From: Sphingobium sp. EM0848
GTDB lineage: Bacteria; Pseudomonadota; Alphaproteobacteria; Sphingomonadales; Sphingomonadaceae
Assembly (NCBI RefSeq): GCF_013375555.1
Contig: NZ_JABXWB010000005.1
Span: forward strand, 1,452,001 to 1,516,000
Length of the DNA stretch: 64,000 bases
Reading direction: 5' to 3'
Made by a program: the position numbers and the translations under genes. The notes beneath the pieces are model-generated. The model worked only from the letters and a program-made list of their open reading frames with translations, was not told the origin of the DNA and did not search any database. Of the stretch, positions 35,959 to 45,600 are shown piece by piece (position 1 is the stretch's first letter; each line of letters begins with the position of its first letter).

Positions 35959-37269
35959 GGGACTGTCAGGAATTTCGTGTGCGGCGAGGCATAATGGGGA
36001 ACAAGGAGACCCACTATGTCGCGACGCAAAGAACCTTCGATACCGAACGACATTCTCGACCAGTTGCTGGCCGGCACTGACGCGGCATCGGCGCTCAGCC
36101 AGGGCGGCCTGCTCGATACATTGAAGAAGGCATTTGCCGAACGGGCGCTCAATGCGGAGATGGATCACCATCTTGGCCAGGAGGAGCAAGGGACCAACAG
36201 CCGGAACGGCTATGGCCGCAAGACAGTGACGACCGATGGAGGACGGATCGAGATCGAGGTGCCGCGGGATCGGGCCGGCAGTTTCGACCCGCAGCTGATC
36301 GCCAAGTACCAGCGGCGCTTCCCCGGCCTCGACGACAAGATCATCTCGATGTATGCGCGGGGCATGAGTACGCGGGAGATTACCGGTCATCTGCGCGACC
36401 TGTATGGGATCGACGCCTCGCCCGATCTGATCAGCACGATCACCGACGCGGTGCTGGAGGAAGTCGCAGCCTGGCAGCAACGGCCGCTGGATCCAGCCTA
36501 TCCGCTGGTTTTCTTCGATGCGATCCGGGTCAAGATTCGCGACGAAGGCATGGTCCGCAACAAGGCGATCCATATTGCCCTAGGGGTCATGGCCGACGGG
36601 ACCAAGGTGGTCCTGGGGTTGTGGCTGGAGCAGAATGAAGGCGCCAAATTCTGGCTGCGCGTCATGAACGAACTGCGCAACCGCGGCGTTGAGGATATCA
36701 TGCTGGCCGTCGTCGACGGCCTCAAGGGCTTCCCCGACGCCATCACCGCCGTCTTCCCCGAAGCGATGGTTCAAACATGCATCGTCCACCTGCTGCGCAA
36801 CTCGATGGATTTCGTGGCGTGGAAAGATCGCAAGGCGCTTGGAACCGCCCTCAAAGCGATCTACCGTGCCGTCGATGCTAGAAGCCCTGACAGCGTTCGA
36901 AGCCAGCTTCTGGGGGCAGCGTTACCCGGCCATCGGCCAAAGTTGGCGCCGGGCATGGCCCGAGGTCATCCCGTTTTTCGCCTTTCCCGACGAGGTCAGG
37001 CGGATCGTCTATACGACAAATTCGATCGAGGCCCTCAATTCCAAGCTCCGCCGCGCTGTTCGTGCCCGGGGGCATTTCCCCAATGATGAGGCCGCCACCA
37101 AGCTCCTCTATCTGATCTTGAACCGATCGGAGAAAGAGTGGAAAATGCCACCGCGCGAATGGAACATGGCGAAGGCGCAATTTGCCCTGCTCTTCGGCGA
37201 ACGTTTCATCAGGGCCATGACGGCCTGATGGTCAACCGCCTCGCCGCACACGAAATTCCTGACAGTCCC
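35959..37269 (+). mobile_element. IS256-family element nested in IS630
   Basis: 1311 bp with perfect 30-bp inverted repeats (35959-35988 and 37240-37269), each beginning GGGACTGTCAGGAATTTCG on its outer side. Flanking 8-mers are CGAGCCAC (35951-35958) and CGAACCAC (37270-37277), an 8-bp target duplication with one later change. Length, repeats and target size fit IS256. Confidence 0.92.
36016..37228 (+). pseudogene. IS256-family transposase with a frameshift
   Basis: The first frame (from ATG 36016) gives [18 protein letters not shown], the core with Asp in VFFDAIRVK and Asp in VVDGLKGFPDAI, and CIVHLLRNS. It leaves the family near 36880, after AIYRAVDA. The following frame then continues EALTAFEASFWGQRYPAI and includes the catalytic Glu in NSIEALNSKLRR, ending at 37228. 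IS256 transposases are normally one frame of about 400 aa, so this is a +/-1 mutation or a sequencing error. The perfect end repeats suggest the loss is recent. Confidence 0.85.
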
Positions 37270-38188
37270 CGAACCACGCTCCGGTCGTCTGCGCTCGATC
37301 GACGACGATGCAGTGGCAGCGGTGATCGAACGAACGCTGCGAACGCTCCCTGCTGATGCGACCCACTGGTCGATCCGTTCGATGGCAGCGTCTGCCGGCC
37401 ATTCGCACACGACGATCCGGCGGATGTGGAACGCGTTCGGGCTGCAGCCGCACCGGGCAGAGACCTTCAAGCTGTCGCGCGATCCGCTGTTTGTCGACAA
37501 GGTCAGGGATATTGTCGGCCTTTATCTATCGCCGCCAACCCATGCGCTGGTCCTGTGTGTCGACGAGAAGTCGCAGATCCAGGCGCTCGACCGCGAGCAG
37601 CCCATCTTGCCGATGATGCCCGGCATGCCCGAGCGGCGCACCCCGTCCTATATCCGGCACGGGACGACCTCGCTATTCGCCGCCCTCGATGTCGCCACTG
37701 GCGCCGTTATCGGTAAATGCTACAAGCGGCATCGCGCAACCGAGTTTCTCGATTTTATCAAACAGATCGACGGCAATGTTCCCGACGGCCTCGACGTCCA
37801 TATCGTCATGGACAATTACGCCACGCATAAGACGCCGATGGTCAAGGCATGGCTGGCGCGCAGGCCGCACTATCACGTCCATTTCACACCGACGTCCGCA
37901 TCGTGGATCAATCAGGTCGAGCGCTGGTTCGCCGAACTCACCCGGAAGCAGATCCAGCGCGGGGTCCATACCTCCACAGCCCAGCTCGAAGCCGACATCC
38001 GCAGCTTCATCGATCAGCACAATGCCGAGCCCAAGCCCTTCCGATGGACCAAATCCGCCGACGATATTCTCGCCTCAGTCAAACGCTTCTGCCAAAAGAC
38101 CGAGCAAACATTATGCACCGAACTTTAGATTCAGGTGACTAGGGCGTGTTATGGTAACAAGAATGACCAATATCTGAGAACGACTGCT

Positions 38189-39178
38189 ATGGCAGGTGGG
38201 ATGAATTCAGAAACAAAGATTCTCGTAATCGCGCTCGTTGCGAACGGGGGGATCGCAATCGCCAAGTTCATTGCGGCGGCGATTACGGGATCGTCCGCGA
38301 TGTTGACCGAGGGTGTGCATAGCCTCGTCGATTCGGGCAATGAGTTATTATTGATCTATGGCCAGAAGCGGGCGGCCAAGCCTCCGGACGCCGCTCATCC
38401 TGGAGGCTATGGCCGCGAATTTTATTTCTGGAGTTTTGTCGTGGCGCTCCTTGTCTTTGCGCTCGGCGCGGGCGTGGCGATCTATGAAGGAATCGTTCAT
38501 CTACTGGCCCCCGAACCAGCTGTCTCACCGCTGATAGCTTACACCGTTTTGGCAATAGCCTTTTTTCTGGAAGGAGCCTCGACCGCAGCAGCGTTTCGCC
38601 GGTTCGACGCGGCTCGGGGCGACAAGCGTTGGTGGCAGGCTCTTACTTCTACCAAGGATGCGGCGACCGTCATCATTTTGTTGGAAAATGGTGCAGCAAT
38701 GGTCGGTGTTGTTATCGCCGCGATTGGACTCGGCCTTTCCCAGGCGACCGGTGAACCACGGTTTGACGGTGCTGCGTCGATCCTGATCGGCCTCCTGCTT
38801 GGGGCCGTGGCTATCTTTTTGGCCAGGGAAGCGAAAGGTCTACTTATCGGTGAAGCGGCCGATCCTGAACTTATCGCCGGCATTCGTCGCGCCGCGACCC
38901 GGGAAGGCGTGATGGGCGTCGGCGAGATCATTGCGATTCACAATGGACCGACCGAAATCATTGCCACTGTAAATGTCGATTTCGATAATCGGATTTCAGC
39001 GGGAGATGTCGAGCGTATCATCGGTGAGATCGAGCAAATCTTACGAATAGACTTTCCCAGCATCTATCGTGTCTATATCCGGCCACACGAAGATGCCGGG
39101 GTCAAATTTGGTGTAACACGTGGATTGGCAAAGCCAAGTCAATCGTTCGACCAGATATCCCATCCAGACGTAGGATAG
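38189..39178 (+). CDS. Cation diffusion facilitator (CDF) family transporter
   Basis: About 329 aa with the CDF pattern: LVIALVANGGIAIAKFIAAAITGSSAMLTEGVHSLVDSGNE, where His and Asp supply the metal site, and four further membrane helices. A cytoplasmic C-terminal domain follows (VGEIIAIHNGPTEIIATVNVDF). CDF proteins export Zn, Co, Fe or related divalent ions by proton antiport. The start is uncertain: ATG 38189 is chosen, GTG 38135 lies at the IS630 end and ATG 38201 is also possible. The IS630 ends 50 bases upstream, so the native promoter may be lost or replaced. Confidence 0.88.
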   Translation: MAGGMNSETKILVIALVANGGIAIAKFIAAAITGSSAMLTEGVHSLVDSGNELLLIYGQKRAAKPPDAAHPGGYGREFYFWSFVVALLVFALGAGVAIYEGIVHLLAPEPAVSPLIAYTVLAIAFFLEGASTAAAFRRFDAARGDKRWWQALTSTKDAATVIILLENGAAMVGVVIAAIGLGLSQATGEPRFDGAASILIGLLLGAVAIFLAREAKGLLIGEAADPELIAGIRRAATREGVMGVGEIIAIHNGPTEIIATVNVDFDNRISAGDVERIIGEIEQILRIDFPSIYRVYIRPHEDAGVKFGVTRGLAKPSQSFDQISHPDVG

Positions 39179-39289
39179 TATTCCTCACACTCTTGGAGTT
39201 GACGCCATCAACGGTGGTAGGCTATGCATAACTAAATCATCACCTACTCTTGCGGTAGAAATCTTATCTTCTCCTGCTTCAATCCAGAT

Positions 39290-39904
39290 TCATGAGACAA
39301 TTGAAGCACGCTCGATTAGCCGGTATTGGACAAGCAGTTCAAGCAATTCGCCCTGCCTCCTTAGCAGCATTTCCAATCGGTCGATCTGCAGAGCATCGAG
39401 CTTTTCATGCAAGGCCATGATCTCCAATTCAGCCTTGAGATTGATTTCATAATCGAGACCGGCCGAAATACGATCGCGTGCAGCCTGCCGGTTCTGCGAC
39501 ATCAGGATGATAGGTGCCTGCAACGCGGCGATCATCGAGAGAATCAGGTTCAGGAAAATGAAGGGATATGGGTCGAAAGCTGGACCGAAATATATCAGCG
39601 CCAGCGTGTTGAGTCCTACCCACGCACCCAGCGCCACTACGAAAATGATGATGAAGGTCCAGGAACCCCCAAAGCGCGCGACCCGGTCCGCGATACGGTC
39701 GCCAATGGTCTGGTCATCGTCTACCGCGCGATTGACGCTGCGCGTGACATGATGCCGATCGGCGATTGTGGAGATGACGCGCTGTTCGCGCACCGAAAGC
39801 TCGGATAGCCCTCCTTCCAGCAGTCGCTGGGCAAGATCCGCAACCCGTGCGTCTGGTTTGGCTGCAACCGTCCTAGACGCTGGTTGAACCCGAATTTCGC
39901 TCAT
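39290..39904 (-). CDS. DUF1003 membrane protein
   Basis: 204 aa. A cytoplasmic N-terminus leads to two closely spaced membrane helices (FIIIFVVALGAWVGLNTLAL and PFIFLNLILSMIAALQAPIILMSQ) and a helical tail (LDALQIDRLEMLLRRQGELLELL). SQNRQAARDR after the second helix is typical of DUF1003. The function of the family is not known. It converges with the CDF gene and lies downstream of small envelope genes on the same strand. Confidence 0.88.
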   Translation of the reverse strand: MSEIRVQPASRTVAAKPDARVADLAQRLLEGGLSELSVREQRVISTIADRHHVTRSVNRAVDDDQTIGDRIADRVARFGGSWTFIIIFVVALGAWVGLNTLALIYFGPAFDPYPFIFLNLILSMIAALQAPIILMSQNRQAARDRISAGLDYEINLKAELEIMALHEKLDALQIDRLEMLLRRQGELLELLVQYRLIERASIVS

Positions 39905-39909
39905 TCAGT

Positions 39910-40068
39910 CTACCCTAGCGCAACCAAATCTTGTTGCAATCCATTGGAAACCGTGCGCAATTTTGCACCTGAGACGGCAAGAACGGCCGCTTTTTCATCG
40001 CTTATTGCGAGGACCAGCCCGCGCTTCACGCACCCTGTGCCTCCGCTGTACCAGCGGGCTGGTTTCAT
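39910..40068 (-). CDS. Small protein of unknown function
   Basis: 52 aa from ATG 40068, which has AGGA 6 bases upstream: MKPARWYSGGTGCVKRGLVL, then a hydrophobic AAVLAVSGAKL segment. It ends 5 bases before the DUF1003 start, suggesting cotranscription. I do not recognise it. A longer frame to 40203 exists but overlaps the entericidin-like gene and is unlikely. Confidence 0.45.
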   Translation of the reverse strand: MKPARWYSGGTGCVKRGLVLAISDEKAAVLAVSGAKLRTVSNGLQQDLVALG

Positions 40069-40087
40069 GAATTCCTGTTGCGCGCTG

Positions 40088-40228
40088 TCACTTCGCATCC
40101 TGTGCGGTTTGCTCAACAGCTCTACCCGCCGATTGCGCATCTTTTCCGGCGCCTTCGACAGTGTTGCAACTCGCAACGGCCAGGCCGCCCAGCAAAATTG
40201 CAAATCGAATATAGCGTGAAATTCTCAT
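40088..40228 (-). CDS. Entericidin-like small lipoprotein
   Basis: 46 aa. Signal peptide IRFAILLGGLAVASC with the lipobox VASC; the mature part CNTVEGAGKDAQSAGRAVEQ matches the entericidin A/B pattern (CNTxxGxGxD). GGAGA is 7 bases before ATG 40228. These lipoproteins sit in the membrane; in E. coli they form a toxin-antidote pair linked to stationary phase, while in alphaproteobacteria they are common stress-induced proteins of unclear role. Confidence 0.85.
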   Translation of the reverse strand: MRISRYIRFAILLGGLAVASCNTVEGAGKDAQSAGRAVEQTAQDAK

Positions 40229-40282
40229 AGTAGGTCTCCATATTCATTCATGAGGCGACATCCCATTTGACGGTGCGGATCG

Positions 40283-41065
40283 TTATTGCCGGTCATTGCG
40301 CATATTTTCGGCCTCGGCTTTTCTCCTGGCGCGCTCTTCGGCATCGCCATGCTTCGCGGCAGCGGAGTCATTCTTTCCTTGCGCATCGGGCGCGGCTTCC
40401 CAAGGCCGCTGATCACGATTCCGCATCGCACCGGGGCTGACATTGGGGCGGTCGGGCGTCGGCACCGCCTGAGGGGTAGCGTCGCGGCGGTAGGGATTTA
40501 CCGGCTGATCCCTGTACTCAGACTCACGCCTGTCCGGCGCCATCTGCGGACGCTGCCGGTCGTTCCCCCGACGATACCGATCCGGGGTGGTGGGCCAGGG
40601 TCCCCATTCAGGCCTGTAATTGTCGTAATAGTGGCTCTCCCAACGAGAGCGATCGGAATAGAATGGACGGCTGCGATAATGATTGTCCCAATAGTCGTCG
40701 AACCGGAACGACAACACAAGGATGCTCATATAGGGCGCAATCGTGATAATCGACTGTCGCCGCCCCCGGTAATCGGCGCCCAGAAGGCGACCGGCAACCC
40801 AGCCGCGATCCGAACGGTAGCCCACATCGCACCAACTCCAGTTATTCAGGCAGCCGTAAATATCGACCCGGCGGTTACCGGGGATGAAGCGTATGACAGG
40901 ATAATCCGTGTCTGGCCCGGCCCACATCCTGACCTGCCTCAAGGTATAGCCGGTCGATGTCCGGCCATGCCGCGACCATCCTGACTGGGCTTGGGCCGCA
41001 GGAGCAAGCGACACGAGCGGCACTGCCAGTGCGGCTACAGACGCCATGAGCATGAATGCGCGCAT
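40283..41065 (-). CDS. Exported SH3-domain protein with a long low-complexity tail
   Basis: 260 aa from ATG 41065, with AAGGA upstream. Signal peptide ending SLAPAAQA. The bacterial SH3 domain covers residues about 45-110 (TLRQVRMWAGPDTDYPVIRF and CLNNWSWCDVGYRSDRGWVAG), a fold used to bind cell-wall peptides. Next is a stretch rich in Tyr, Arg and Trp, then a Pro/Arg/Asp tail ending in an alanine-rich charged helix. Probably a periplasmic, wall-associated stress protein. Confidence 0.85.
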   Translation of the reverse strand: MRAFMLMASVAALAVPLVSLAPAAQAQSGWSRHGRTSTGYTLRQVRMWAGPDTDYPVIRFIPGNRRVDIYGCLNNWSWCDVGYRSDRGWVAGRLLGADYRGRRQSIITIAPYMSILVLSFRFDDYWDNHYRSRPFYSDRSRWESHYYDNYRPEWGPWPTTPDRYRRGNDRQRPQMAPDRRESEYRDQPVNPYRRDATPQAVPTPDRPNVSPGAMRNRDQRPWEAAPDAQGKNDSAAAKHGDAEERARRKAEAENMRNDRQ

Positions 41066-41146
41066 GAAAAATATCCTTTGATGCTGGTCTGTTATCATCA
41101 ATGAAGCTGAAGGCCCTCACCCTTGCGGGCTCGCCGGGAACTGTAT

Positions 41147-41311
41147 TCACAGCCGACCGGTCAGAAACAGCAGGGCAACGATGATCAGAATAACACCGAT
41201 CACCCCTATTCCGCCGTGACCAAAGCCATAGCCATAGCCGCCGAAGCGGCCACTGAAACCGCCCAGCAACAGGATGACGAGGATGATGACGAGGATAAGC
41301 CCGATGGTCAT
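41147..41311 (-). CDS. DUF3309 small membrane protein
   Basis: 54 aa, MTIGLILVIILVILLLGGFS, then a glycine/tyrosine turn (GRFGGYGYGFGHGG) and a second helix VIGVILIIVALLFL. This is the full pattern of DUF3309. AGGAGATAGATT stands before ATG 41311. Function unknown; such proteins are often induced by stress or light in alphaproteobacteria. Confidence 0.88.
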   Translation of the reverse strand: MTIGLILVIILVILLLGGFSGRFGGYGYGFGHGGIGVIGVILIIVALLFLTGRL

Positions 41312-41383
41312 AATCTATCTCCTGCCGATCCCTCCCCTCACTGCGGAGGAATCGTCAATGTTCGATCCCATGCGGTTGCTGCC

Positions 41384-41782
41384 TCAGCGGCAGCGGGTAT
41401 CGCGATCGATCTCGCGGCCAGCAAGCGCGCCCGCACCGGCGCCAAGGATTGTACCGAGCGTTTCCGATCCACCTGGCGCGATCATATTGCCGAGTACGCC
41501 ACCCGCGATGGCGCCGACGACCAGCCCTGTGCTGCCGTCCGAACGGCGGCAATAATAGCGTCCGTCCTGACCGCGATAGATGCGGTCATTCTGCGCCAGG
41601 CGGCGCTCGCCGTAGCGACGGTCCTCGCGATAATATCGATCGGCATAATATCCGCTATAATTTGGATCTGGCCGGTTATAGTCATATTGCCGCCATTCCG
41701 CGCGCGGACGACGATCATTGCCGTCGCTCATACAGCCCGTAAGCATAGCCGCAGCCATTGCCCCTGCTATGAAGATGCGCAT
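41384..41782 (-). CDS. Glycine-zipper outer-membrane lipoprotein
   Basis: 132 aa. Signal with lipobox MLTGC, then a Tyr/Arg/Asp-rich linker, and the glycine-zipper 2TM module VVGAIAGGVLGNMIAPGGS to GTILGAGAGALAGREIDR (17-kDa surface antigen type). Likely anchored in the outer membrane. It is one of five small envelope genes in a row on this strand (39290-41782). Confidence 0.87.
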   Translation of the reverse strand: MRIFIAGAMAAAMLTGCMSDGNDRRPRAEWRQYDYNRPDPNYSGYYADRYYREDRRYGERRLAQNDRIYRGQDGRYYCRRSDGSTGLVVGAIAGGVLGNMIAPGGSETLGTILGAGAGALAGREIDRDTRCR

Positions 41783-41885
41783 ATTTTCTCTCCAGCCTTT
41801 ATTGTCTTAATCATTAGAGATGATCATATACGACTTAAGAATATATCGTGAGTATCGGAAACTACTCACTTTATAGAGTAACGGA

Positions 41886-42245
41886 TCAGTCCGGTGACTG
41901 ACTGGAAAGTTCGATGGCACAGATGAGATCATGGAGTTTGAATGGCTTGCGCAGGATGACCGCGCCTGGTGCCAACTCCTGCACCTGATAGGGATCGCCT
42001 GTCATGAATATATGTGGCACGAAGCCCGCAAGGAGGATTTGGGCAACAGCTGAGATGCCGCTGCCTTCATACAGGTTAGCATCGACGATCATCAGATCGG
42101 GCCTGCATCGAACGGCGGCGGCCACCGCTTCCGCCTCGGTCTCGGCAAACGCGCAGACTGCGTGCCCCATGCCGCTTAGCAGATCTGCAAGGGACATTGC
42201 GATGACCGCGTCGTCTTCAACGAGCATTATCTGGAGCGGCTTCAC
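41886..42245 (-). CDS. Single-domain response regulator
   Basis: 119 aa from GTG 42245: IMLVEDDAVIAMSLADLL, phospho-acceptor Asp55 (MIVDANLYEG), the Thr of FMTGDP and Lys of LRKPF. It has no output domain. Similar single REC proteins act as phosphate sinks or shuttle partners of hybrid kinases, and the giant kinase gene is divergent from this one. GGAGG precedes the start. GTGA overlaps the stop of the small gene upstream, so the two are translationally coupled. Confidence 0.88.
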   Translation of the reverse strand: MKPLQIMLVEDDAVIAMSLADLLSGMGHAVCAFAETEAEAVAAAVRCRPDLMIVDANLYEGSGISAVAQILLAGFVPHIFMTGDPYQVQELAPGAVILRKPFKLHDLICAIELSSQSPD

Positions 42246-42439
42246 GATGCAGCCTCCTCCCATGCGCCGCCTTCGTTGACCCATCTGGCGATATCCGCCC
42301 GCAATGCCAAAGGGCCATTGTTCGTGTCGATGGACGTGGGACGCGCTTGCCCCGCCGGGGGTTCTGCCCGACCGCATTTCACGCCATTTGGCGGGGGCCG
42401 ACGATCGGCTTCAGCGTGCGGCGGAACAATCGGGGGCAT
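42242..42439 (-). CDS. Small protein with a terminal WVNEGG motif
   Basis: 65 aa from ATG 42439, with GGAGGACC 8 bases upstream. The N-terminus is Pro/Arg-rich and disordered; the C-terminus reads NNGPLALRADIARWVNEGG. The W-x-NEGG ending resembles the WENEGG motif of four other small proteins in this window. It is coupled by a 4-base overlap to the response regulator. No known function. Confidence 0.65.
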   Translation of the reverse strand: MPPIVPPHAEADRRPPPNGVKCGRAEPPAGQARPTSIDTNNGPLALRADIARWVNEGGAWEEAAS

Positions 42440-42634
42440 TGTTCGGTCCTCCAAGCGGGCGCCTCTGGACGATCTTTGGGTCTGCCAGATGTACTGCGCG
42501 CGCACTAGCGGTCCAATTCAGAGGCTTGCTACCGATCTTACAGAGATATCACCAGACCGATCAGGGTCGGAAATTACTCAAATCTCACATATGCCATATC
42601 AATTGGGCGTAAAGGGTTGCGCTGGCCCCCGTGC

Positions 42635-42640
42635 TATAAT
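42635..42640 (+). promoter_or_regulatory. -10 box right before the kinase start
   Basis: TATAAT ends 8 bases before ATG 42648. Transcription starting from it would begin at or beside the A of the ATG, so the mRNA could be leaderless. No ribosome site is visible. The -35 (a TTG motif at 42617) is off-spacing. Confidence 0.4.
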
Positions 42641-42647
42641 CCGATCC

Positions 42648-45600
42648 ATGGCAGCATTTACTCCCGAGTCGGGTGTCGACCAACGACACCGCGGCATCTC
42701 GGTCGAAGGGCATGCGACTCCGTCAGTCACCGAACGGCCTTCGCCAGCGCGCGCGCTGCTGAGTAGCCCCTGTTTTCCCATCGTCGCCATAGGGGCCTCG
42801 GCCGGTGGGCTCGAAGCCGCCACCAAACTCGTCGCCGGATTGCCCGCCCATTCCGGCATGGCATTCATTCTGGTCCAGCACCTCGCCCCGACGCATGAGA
42901 GCATGATGGTAGAACTGCTCGCCGAACATAGCGCGATGAACGTCGTCCAGGCGAGCGACGGCGCGCTGCTTGAGCCCGATTGCCTCTATGTCATTCCGCC
43001 TGGGCGCTATCTTTCGGTACGCTCCGGTGCGCTTCATCTGTCTTTGCCCCAGACTCGGCACGGTGCGCGTCTTCCCTTCGATTTCCTGCTCAAATCGCTG
43101 GCGCAGGATTGCGGTCCACGCACCGCCTGTCTGATCCTTTCCGGCACGGGCGCGGACGGAAGCGTCGGCCTGCCTGTACTCAAGGAAAAGGGCGGCTTCA
43201 TCATCGCGCAGGACCCGGACGAAGCGGACTATGACGGTATGCCGCGCAGTGCCATTCTCACGGGCAAGGTCGATGCGGTGCTTCCTGTGGGGCGGATGCC
43301 GGAGGCGCTTGCGAAATTCGGCCAACGGGTCGCCGCTTTGCCCGATCGGCTGGGATCGGCGGACCGGCAACCGGAATCGGCCAGCTTGCCCGATGTCATC
43401 GACTTTCTCCGGCAGACGACCGCGCATGATTTCCGGCTGTACAAGCGTGGCACGCTGGAACGGCGGATCGAGCGGCGGATCGGCATTGCCCCGATCGAGG
43501 CGAAGAATATGCACAGCTATTTGCAGCTGTTGCGGAATGACCCGCGGGAGCGGGACCAACTCGCCAAGGACCTGCTTATCAACGTCACCCGCTTCTTTCG
43601 TGATCCGCAGGTCTTCACGACCTTGGGCAGGACGATCATTCCAGACCTCATCCGGGGATTGAAAGAGCATCAGGCGCTGCGAATATGGGTGCCGGGTTGC
43701 AGCACGGGGGAGGAAGCCTATTCCATTGCAATGGTTTGCCGTGACACCATCACGGCTGCCAAGCGCGATATCAAGCTCCAGCTATTTGCCTCCGACGTTG
43801 AGCCGGATGCCATCGCTGCGGCCCGCGAAGCGCTTTATCCCGAAACCATCGCGGAGGACGTGCCGCCCGACCAGTTGGCCCGATTTTTCAAAAAGGAGGA
43901 TGGCGGCGGCTATCGCGTCGTTCCCGATCTGCGGGGCGACGTCATATTCACGGTCCAGGATCTGCTGGCAGACCCGCCTTTTTCGCGGATCGACCTGATA
44001 TCGTGCCGGAACCTGCTGATCTATTTGAACCCCGAAGCGCAGTCGAAGGCCGTCGCGCTGTTTCATTTCGCCCTGCGCGAACAGGGGATATTGTTCCTCG
44101 GGCCTTCGGATGCCGCCGGCAATATCGACGACCGCTTCGAACTGATCGCGAAGACCGAGAAAATCTATCGGCATATCGCGCGGAGCCGACCCGGCGATGC
44201 GGGCTTTCCGTTGAGTTTCGACGAGAGCATTCCCACATTTTCTGCGTCAATCGGTCCCCCACTGACGTCGCGGCAAACCACGCTTGCTGATCTATGTCGT
44301 CAGGCCGTGCTCAAAACGCATGCGCCGGCCGCCGTGCTGATCAATCGTCAACGCCAATGCCTTTATTCGCTTGGCCCCACGGACCGTTATCTGCGCGTGG
44401 CGCCTGGTTATCCCTCGCTTGACCTGCTGGCGATGGCGACGCCGGCCTTACGGACGAAGCTGAGGCTCGCGATTGAACAGACCGGGAATGATAGGCCGCG
44501 GGTCAGCGCCGGACGCAGCAGACAGAACCGCGATGGCGCGACGATCTGGTTTGACATCGATGTCCAGTTTTTGACGCATGAGGGTGAGGAGCTGTTGCTC
44601 GTCTGCTTCATCGAAGAGACCAGCCGGGACCGCATGCCGGGTTCGACCCTGGCGCGTGTCGATCGGTCCCGCGTCGCCGATCTGGAACGCGAACTGGAAG
44701 AAACCCAGGCCGAATTGCAGAATGCGCTTCAGAATCTGGAAATGTCGACCCAGGAACAGAAAGCCATCAATGAGGAGGCCTTGTCCGTCAACGAGGAGTT
44801 CCAGTCGACCAACGAAGAATTGCTGACATCCAAGGAGGAGTTGCAATCCCTTAACGAGGAGTTGACAGCGCTGAACTCCCAGCTCCAGGAAACGCTTGAC
44901 CGTCAGCGGACGACCGCCGACGATTTGCAGAACGTGCTTTACAGTACGAATGTGGCGACACTGTTCCTTGATCGTGAACTCAGGATTCGCTTTTTCACGC
45001 CCGCAACCAGATCCATTTTCAATGTCATCCCCGGCGACGTTGGCCGCCCGCTTGCTGACCTCCATGCGCTCGCGACGGATGAAGATCTGCTCCCCGATGC
45101 CCAGGTGGTCCTAGCGGGCAAGGATGCCATTGAACGCGAAATCGGCGCGAAGAACGGTGTCTGGTTCGTGCGGCGCATTCTTCCCTATCTTGCCCATGAC
45201 AATCGGGTCGAAGGCGTCGTCATTACCTTCGTCGATATCACCGAGCGCAAGCTGGCCGTATCGGCCGTGGACGCGGCGAGGCAGGAGGCTGAACGGGCGA
45301 ACCTCGCAAAATCGAGCTTTCTGGCGGCGGCAAGCCACGACCTGCGGCAGCCGCTGCAATCGCTGACACTGCTACAGGCGCTTCTGGCGCAGATGGTTGA
45401 AGGAGAGGATGCCCAGAAACTGATCGCCCGGTTCGATCAGACCGTCGGCGCGATGTCGGGCATGCTCAACGCTTTGCTCGACATCAACCAGATCGAAGCT
45501 GGCGTCATCACGGTGAGGCCCGTCGCCTTCCCGATCATGGAATTGCTCGACCGGCTTCGGGACGAATTCACCTATCTGGCGGAGGCAAGGCACTTGTCTC

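Larger units (their letters stand above)
35712..38128 (+). pseudogene. IS630 transposase interrupted by IS256
   Basis: The 5' part (35712-35958) encodes an HTH domain: [17 protein letters not shown] to [19 protein letters not shown] and GLLDEP. The 3' part (37278-38128) resumes with RSGRLRSIDDDAVAAVIERT and carries CVDEKSQIQAL, HIVMDNYATHK and TPTSASWINQVERWFAELT, the D-D-E core. Deleting the IS256 and one target copy joins the two in frame as GLLDEPRSGRLRS. The interrupted copy cannot make a full protein, though a downstream GTG at 37313 could give a 271-aa fragment. Confidence 0.88.
35647..38139 (+). mobile_element. Second IS630-family element, split by IS256
   Basis: Ends are GTCACCTGGAACTGAAGT on the left and, inverted, GTCACCTGAATCTAAAGT on the right (15 of 18 matches), flanked by TA at 35645-35646 and 38140-38141. 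Without the inserted IS256 and one 8-bp target copy it would be about 1.17 kb, a normal IS630 size. It is not closely related to the IS630 at 32113. Confidence 0.85.

Noticed and set aside
39910..40203. 97-codon minus frame
   Set aside because: Its first half overlaps the entericidin-like gene in another frame; only the part from ATG 40068 has a ribosome site.
40243..40282. Palindrome-like CGGCACGCGTGCCG elsewhere (30243-30256) considered as a terminator
   Set aside because: It lies between convergent genes but has no T-run on either strand and is short.
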